Made by a program: the position numbers and the translations under genes. Shown here piece by piece: positions 60,022 through 64,000 of a stretch of DNA of 64,000 bases (position 1 is the stretch's first letter; each line of letters opens with the position of its first letter). This DNA is from JAJYIW01 sp963781665 (GTDB lineage: Bacteria; Chloroflexota; Anaerolineae; Anaerolineales; Anaerolineaceae). The DNA is taken from positions 3,038,001 through 3,102,000 of the forward strand of contig CAWAGA010000002.1 in assembly GCA_963781665.1 (NCBI GenBank). The letters are read 5' to 3'. A model generated the notes under the pieces. The model saw only the letters and a list, made by a program, of their open reading frames with translations. It had not been told where the DNA came from and searched no databases.

Positions 60022-60255
60022 TCACGCAAAATGGTCGATTGGCAGTTCGATCTCTTCCACACGCCAGGCAGCATAAGTCAATGCCTCACGGATATCTTCT
60101 TTTTCAAGATAGGGATAGGCCTGCAAAATCTCCTCCTGGCTGTGACCCGCAGCGATGAGACCAAGGATCATCCCCACCGTTACCCGCATCCCCCAAATCG
60201 TTGGCTTACCTCCCATTACATTTGGATTAAGGGTTATACGTTCAAGCTTTTTCAT
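60022..60255 (-). CDS. DUF433 family protein (antitoxin-like)
   Basis: The 77-residue protein is a textbook DUF433: MKKLERITLNPNVMGGKPTI, WGMRVTVGMILGLIAAGHSQ, EEILQAYPYLEKEDIREALT, YAAWRVEEIELP. The N-P-x-V-x-GGKPxI-x-G-x-R-V-T motif is a winged-helix DNA-binding fold. Members usually pair with a downstream DUF5615 PIN-like toxin, but none follows on this strand. AGGAGG precedes ATG 60255. It is divergent from the 60382 gene, and the shared interval holds the paired palindrome. Confidence 0.9.
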   Translation of the reverse strand: MKKLERITLNPNVMGGKPTIWGMRVTVGMILGLIAAGHSQEEILQAYPYLEKEDIREALTYAAWRVEEIELPIDHFA

Positions 60256-60295
60256 TTTTCCTCCTTCACAATATTACTATAAAGGGGGAAATAAT

Positions 60296-60359
60296 GGGAC
60301 AAATGCCCCGCCTGGTGCGGGACAATTGTCCATCGCCTTCCATTCCCATTTCATATAAA
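60296..60359 (+). promoter_or_regulatory. Paired palindromic operator and -10, copy D
   Basis: Box 1 GGGACAAATGCCCC (60296-60309) and box 2 GGGACAATTGTCC (60319-60331) precede TATAAA (60354-60359) by 22 bases. The geometry is the same as in copies A-C, but the downstream gene is unrelated. Translation starts only 22 bp later, with no long leader. The boxes also lie 41 bp upstream of the divergent DUF433 start. Confidence 0.7.
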
Positions 60360-60381
60360 ATAAAAATACTGAGGATAGCCG

Positions 60382-61662
60382 ATGACAGGTGAAGATATAA
60401 CTATCAGTCAGCTCCGACAGCTCCTTGGAATCCAAGGGGAGCTGCTTCAACAAGCCCAAATCCAGTACCGTCAGGCGCAGCGCGAGTTGGTTTCCTCTTT
60501 GGAGACCATCGCGCCAGGAGAGGTTGAACGCCGTTTACAGAGCGGCCTCCCGTTGGACAGCCTGAAAGTTGAAGACCTGAGCCAGCTCTTCCACGAGCAA
60601 CTCAATGTTTATTTGCGAAAACAGAAGGAAAATAAAGTCAGTAATCTTGAAGATGTACAGGCGTTGAAGAACCAGCTTCTGGCGGCTCAAAATGATAACA
60701 AGAGGTTACAAACAGAGCACCAGCGTCTGGTTGTGGAGAACCATATACTGCAAGAAGAACGGGATGGAGCAATCACCCAACTGAATGCCCTCCGGCAAGT
60801 GGTTGCTGCCCAGGTGCAAACTCCTGAACCGAAGGGATATCCTTCTACCGAATTGCCCCGGAAAGAAGGTATGCCTGAACCAGATTGGATGGGCACCTGG
60901 CGGAATTCTGAGACCTTCGAGCGCGACTCCTCCATCCTACGCCTGCTGGGAGAGACCGGCCTTTCGCGCCGGCCCCTCATCATACAGCAGGCTGCGGAGC
61001 GGTTGGGGATCCATCAACCGGGTGGCAGTCTACGGCTCTTGTTCAAACGGTTGGAAACTCTGGATCTCATTGAGGTCTTCCGCCCCTGGGATAACAGAGG
61101 TGCGAAGTCGGGTGGCCGGGCTCCCGACCTGATGCGCCTGGCGGATAACGGCAGGCTGGCTTACTGGCTGCTGACCGGCGCGAGTCCTGTTCCCAATGAA
61201 TACGATGCCTTGCTGGAGCGTCATGTCTCGCCGGAACACACGCTTCTCAATCTACAGGCTGCTGATGTGCTGAGAGCAGCTGGTTACCAGGTCAACGCCT
61301 TCCCATCTGATATCCACCTGCCGGAAGGTGGCCTGTTCAAGCCGGATTTACTGGCGGTAGATCAAAATGGGCAGACCTTCTATATTGAGGTTGAGGTTGA
61401 AGCTAACAAGAACCGTGAGCAGCGCCAGGCCAAGTGGCGGAATGCCCTTCACGCTGGCGGGAGTCAACTTTACGTCTTCTGTGACAACCGGGCCTGCATG
61501 CACAACATCCGCAATGAGATCAACTTCTACCTGGGAAGACAAGCCGGGCAGTACTTTCTCACCAACCTGATGGATCTTCAAGCTGGAAAACGCGCCTCGG
61601 ATGGTGGCATCTGGCTGGAAGACCGTCGGAACCAGCCGGTGATTGAGGCAAGCGTGGTTTGA
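60382..61662 (+). CDS. Coiled-coil/winged-helix/nuclease-like protein (replication-relaxation-like)
   Basis: The 426-residue protein from ATG 60382 has an N-terminal helical part and a long coiled coil at ~95-145 (VQALKNQLLAAQNDNKRLQT, VENHILQEERDGAITQLNAL). A winged helix spans ~190-235 (DSSILRLLGETGLSRRPLII, SLRLLFKRLETLDLIEVFRP). The C-terminal domain at ~285-395 has FKPDLLAVDQNGQTFYIEVE VEANKN, a D...ExE pattern like the nuclease-fold part of replication-relaxation proteins, then QLYVFCDNRACMHNIRNEI. This suggests DNA binding, perhaps in plasmid or ICE replication control. It is under the paired-box promoter. Intact. Confidence 0.6.
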   Translation: MTGEDITISQLRQLLGIQGELLQQAQIQYRQAQRELVSSLETIAPGEVERRLQSGLPLDSLKVEDLSQLFHEQLNVYLRKQKENKVSNLEDVQALKNQLLAAQNDNKRLQTEHQRLVVENHILQEERDGAITQLNALRQVVAAQVQTPEPKGYPSTELPRKEGMPEPDWMGTWRNSETFERDSSILRLLGETGLSRRPLIIQQAAERLGIHQPGGSLRLLFKRLETLDLIEVFRPWDNRGAKSGGRAPDLMRLADNGRLAYWLLTGASPVPNEYDALLERHVSPEHTLLNLQAADVLRAAGYQVNAFPSDIHLPEGGLFKPDLLAVDQNGQTFYIEVEVEANKNREQRQAKWRNALHAGGSQLYVFCDNRACMHNIRNEINFYLGRQAGQYFLTNLMDLQAGKRASDGGIWLEDRRNQPVIEASVV

Positions 61663-61887
61663 ACCTTTGGCCTGATCCCTCTTCAGTGGAACAAACCCCC
61701 TGGTGCAAACCCTGGCATCATGGTCCAAACCCCTGGCCTAAACCGGTTTGAGCCTGGCTTATACCGGGGTAACGTCTTAAGGGAGGTATAGACCATTCAG
61801 AAGATTTTGACCTGTGCTGATTCAATAACTGCTGCGAGTCATGGGCGAATGATGAATTCTTGGAAACGTGAGAAACGCAAGCTAAAC
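61663..61887. other. Intergenic region with AAACCCCTGG repeats
   Basis: AAACCCCCTGG, AAACCCTGG and AAACCCCTGG recur between 61690 and 61735, followed by AAACCGGTTTG. No gene is seen. Convergent genes flank it. Confidence 0.45.
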
Positions 61888-63393
61888 CTAGATCGACCAG
61901 GCGTCCAGGTCGTCATCCACTTCTTTCAAGGTTGACAGCCACATTCCAGCTGAAACCCAATTCGCTCCTGTCACGGGATGCTGGTTGATCTCTTTCTGGT
62001 AAGCCAGGGCGCCTTGGGTCCAACCGCTACGAGAAAAACCCAGGAAAAAGACCTTCCACCGGCCTTGCCCGGGGATAATCCTGGCTGCTTTTTCTTCCAC
62101 CAGCTTCGCTATCCCCTTTCGCTCCACCTCCGTGAGGGTCCACTTGCATTCCCCCAGGATCAGCGTCTTTTCCATGTGGTTGAGGCTGGCGACGTCTACC
62201 TGGATCTGCCGGTTCCAGGCGCTGCCAACCTGGTCAGGTATGAAGGGCAGTTGACTGGCTGCGCCTGCTCGCAGGGTCCATTCACGACACAGTTCTTCCC
62301 AGGTATGGTTTCCGACCCACTGCACTTCGTGCGGGGCAAGTGTAAAGTCAATCATGTGCCGGGTGATTTCTGCCAGGGCCTGGTCCTGGATTTTGAGTAA
62401 TAATTGGGACTGGCGCGCTTCCAGAAAGAGATAATAGAAACGTAAATAGGGGTCGGTAATGTGTTTGCGACCGCTCTGGCTGGAGGTGGGGTTCCCGGTG
62501 ATCGAAACCCGCCGCTCGACAAAACCGGCTTCAACCAGCACGCTCAGATATTTAGGAATGTGGCTGGCAGGCAGGCCGGTCAGCGTGGCAATCTCTTTGG
62601 GGGTACGGGTATTGTTGCCAATCGCATTCAGGATGGCGGCGTAATTGTGGAGATCGGAGACAAAATCATGCAGCAAAAGAGCGGGTTCGGATTGCATGAG
62701 GTTATTGGGGGAGAGCAGCTGGTTTTTGATGTTGGTCGAGATCGATTTGCCCGGGTCGATCCGTTCCCAATAAGCCGGCACACCGCCAAACATGGCATAG
62801 ACTGCCACCCGGTCGATGGCCGAATATTTGGGGAAAAACCCATCCGTCAAGCCAAACGGGAGGGGCTGTAGATGGATCTGAGCGGTCGCCCGCCCGTAGA
62901 ATGGGGCCTGGTAATTCAGAAACTCGCGTTTCATCATCCCCAGGTGAGAACCGGAGATGCACAGTAACAAGTTGGTTTTGGATAACACCTGGTCCCACAG
63001 GTTCTGCAGGATCCCGGTAATGTCCGGCGAGGCTTCCAGGATGTAGGTAAATTCATCAATAAAGACGGCCAGCCGTTCTTTTATGGCCAGATTGCCTACC
63101 TGGCGCCAGGCCTGCTCCCAGGTGGCATAAGTGAAATTCTCTGGAGCGGGAGCATCCGGGTTGGCTGCATTGTAAACCGCCTGGGAGAACGAGCATAATT
63201 GCGTTTAAGGAGAGGAGGGAGTGGCTGCCCAATACAGGGAACGGTGCCTGCTGAGCTCGATCCAATGGGAAAGCAGGGCGGTTTTTCCGATCCGCCTGCG
63301 TCCATAAAGGACTAAGAATTGGGCTCCTGGCGCTTCCCACAACTGGTCCAAAAGGGCTAATTCCTGGCTATGGCCAATGAATGGGAATTTCAC
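61888..63393 (-). pseudogene. AAA ATPase with DUF234-type nuclease domain, frameshifted
   Basis: The gene starts at ATG 63393 (MKFPFIGHSQELALLDQLWE). P-loop LYGRRRIGKTALL lies at ~30-42. Two frame changes within ~40 bp near 63180-63215 break it. It continues AVYNAANPDAPAPENFTYAT, RLAVFIDEFTYILEAS (Walker B) and LLLCISGSHLGMMKRE (sensor), then a winged helix (TRTPKEIATLTGLPASHIPK YLSVL) and a restriction-like domain with VDVASLNHMEKTLILGECKW (D...ExK-like). Joined it is ~500 residues, normal for archaeal-type ATPase/DUF234 proteins, thought to be toxins or defence-like NTPases. Broken as written. Confidence 0.82.
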
Positions 63394-63700
63394 ATCTTCC
63401 TCCGCTGGGGATTTTGCATTTTTTATACTCTAAAGTATGCTACTTAGAAGTATATAATCGAAAACTTCACCGGATTTGTCAAATTTACGAATAAGGAAAG
63501 AAATGAGTTGATCCGGCTGTCTTTTGAATACTCTCGAACAGCTCGCTTGCATAAGCGGTGACTTGTATTATAGAATGGGATTCGATCTTGACTTCCATAG
63601 ATTTTCCTTTGTCCCTTTTTACTTCCAGAAACGGTTAACCTATAGAGATCTCAAACTCATTTCGCACCAGGACAGAAAGATAATTCATGCCAGGGTCCAG
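63394..63700. other. Divergent intergenic region
   Basis: About 300 bp between the ATPase and the ECF sigma gene with no gene. ACTCTAAAGTATGCTACTTAGAAGTA near 63427-63452 contains imperfect inverted repeats that could be an operator for the ATPase. Confidence 0.45.
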
Positions 63701-64000
63701 ATGAATAACATGGCTTTTCACAACCCAGAGGAAGATGCCCAACTCATTACGTTAGCCAGGACCGACCCCGAAGCCTTTGGCCAGCTCTACGATCGCTATG
63801 CACCGGCGATCTACCGCTACCTGCTCAGCCGGTTGGGCAATGTGCCGGCCGCCCAGGACGTGACCTCGCTCACCTTCCTGGCAGCCTACGAAGCTTTTCC
63901 GCGTTACCGACACAAGGGGACTTTCTCGGCCTGGGTGTTTTCCATCGCCCGTTGTAAATACATCGACACCCTGCGCAAGAATAAAAGCTCCCCCGATCGC
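63701..64000 (+). CDS. ECF RNA polymerase sigma factor, N-terminal part
   Basis: The gene runs off the window. From ATG 63701 (or 63710) it reads MAFHNPEEDAQLITLARTDP, EAFGQLYDRYAPAIYRYLLS, RLGNVPAAQDVTSLTFLAAY, EAFPRYRHKGTFSAWVFSIA, RCKYIDTLRKN, which is a full sigma region 2 including the -10-recognition helix. Region 4 would follow outside the window. The promoter and a possible anti-sigma partner cannot be judged. Confidence 0.88.
   Translation, partial: MNNMAFHNPEEDAQLITLARTDPEAFGQLYDRYAPAIYRYLLSRLGNVPAAQDVTSLTFLAAYEAFPRYRHKGTFSAWVFSIARCKYIDTLRKNKSSPDR

Overview
The window looks like a genomic-island-rich stretch of a Chloroflexota (Anaerolineae-like) chromosome. This is inferred from the mix of families: a MalT/LuxR-type regulator, PD40-repeat secreted proteins, ECF sigma/anti-sigma pairs, and a type III-D CRISPR operon with Csx10, Csx19 and Csx15. 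No taxonomic marker is present, so the assignment is soft.

Layout. 1-4.4 kb: 3' end of a frameshifted clostripain-like peptidase, a decayed unknown gene coupled to a NUDIX protein, and a dead IS701-family element with recognisable terminal inverted repeats. 4.5-17.2 kb: a type III-D CRISPR-Cas effector locus. On the minus strand the order is cas10 (GGDD palm, no HD domain), a single Cas7, Csx10, a tandem Cas7, Csx19, a large TIGR03986-type Cas7 protein carrying a C-terminal cold-shock domain, Cas6, a membrane-anchored CARF protein and Csx15. A convergent Can2/Card1-type CARF nuclease follows. No CRISPR array and no cas1/cas2 are visible, so crRNAs must come from elsewhere. A WYL-regulator remnant lies upstream. 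18-32 kb: small secreted and membrane proteins, an NADPH-FMN-reductase-like protein, a CPBP protease, a MalT-like regulator in four reading frames, an EamA transporter and a sigma factor with a long C-terminal extension. Three copies of an SSB-like OB-fold gene are interspersed, each preceded by the same paired GGGACA-TGTCCC palindromes.

33-37 kb: a plus-strand mobile-element replication/repair module (SWIM plus Rad52-like, SSB, RadC, zinc-binding and unknown proteins). 37-45 kb: a DUF559 remnant, a PD40 protein, a MacB/FtsX-type ABC transporter, and an ECF sigma/anti-sigma pair. 45-48.4 kb: wreckage of a second mobile module (unknown conserved gene, integrase fragment, DNA methyltransferase remnant, SNF2 helicase C-terminus). 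48.6-51.7 kb: an ABC-2 exporter, a broken nucleotidyltransferase and a small conserved protein. 51.8-58.2 kb: an XRE regulator, a three-gene cassette (RecA-like protein without a P-loop, small helical protein, divergent family-B DNA polymerase), a broken methyltransferase, an excisionase-like protein and a tyrosine integrase ending at tRNA-Lys(CTT). A second integrase points at the same tRNA from the other side. 60-64 kb: a DUF433 protein divergent from a coiled-coil/winged-helix/nuclease-like protein under the same paired palindrome, a frameshifted AAA ATPase, and the start of an ECF sigma factor.

Roughly fifteen otherwise good genes are broken by single-base frameshifts or stops. Either the island is decaying or the sequence carries uncorrected indels; this matters for every functional claim, including Csx15 and the TIGR03986 protein. 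The most interesting content is the III-D locus, with its cold-shock-domain fusion and two different CARF effectors, the shared two-box operator regulon, and the PolB/RecA-like cassette.
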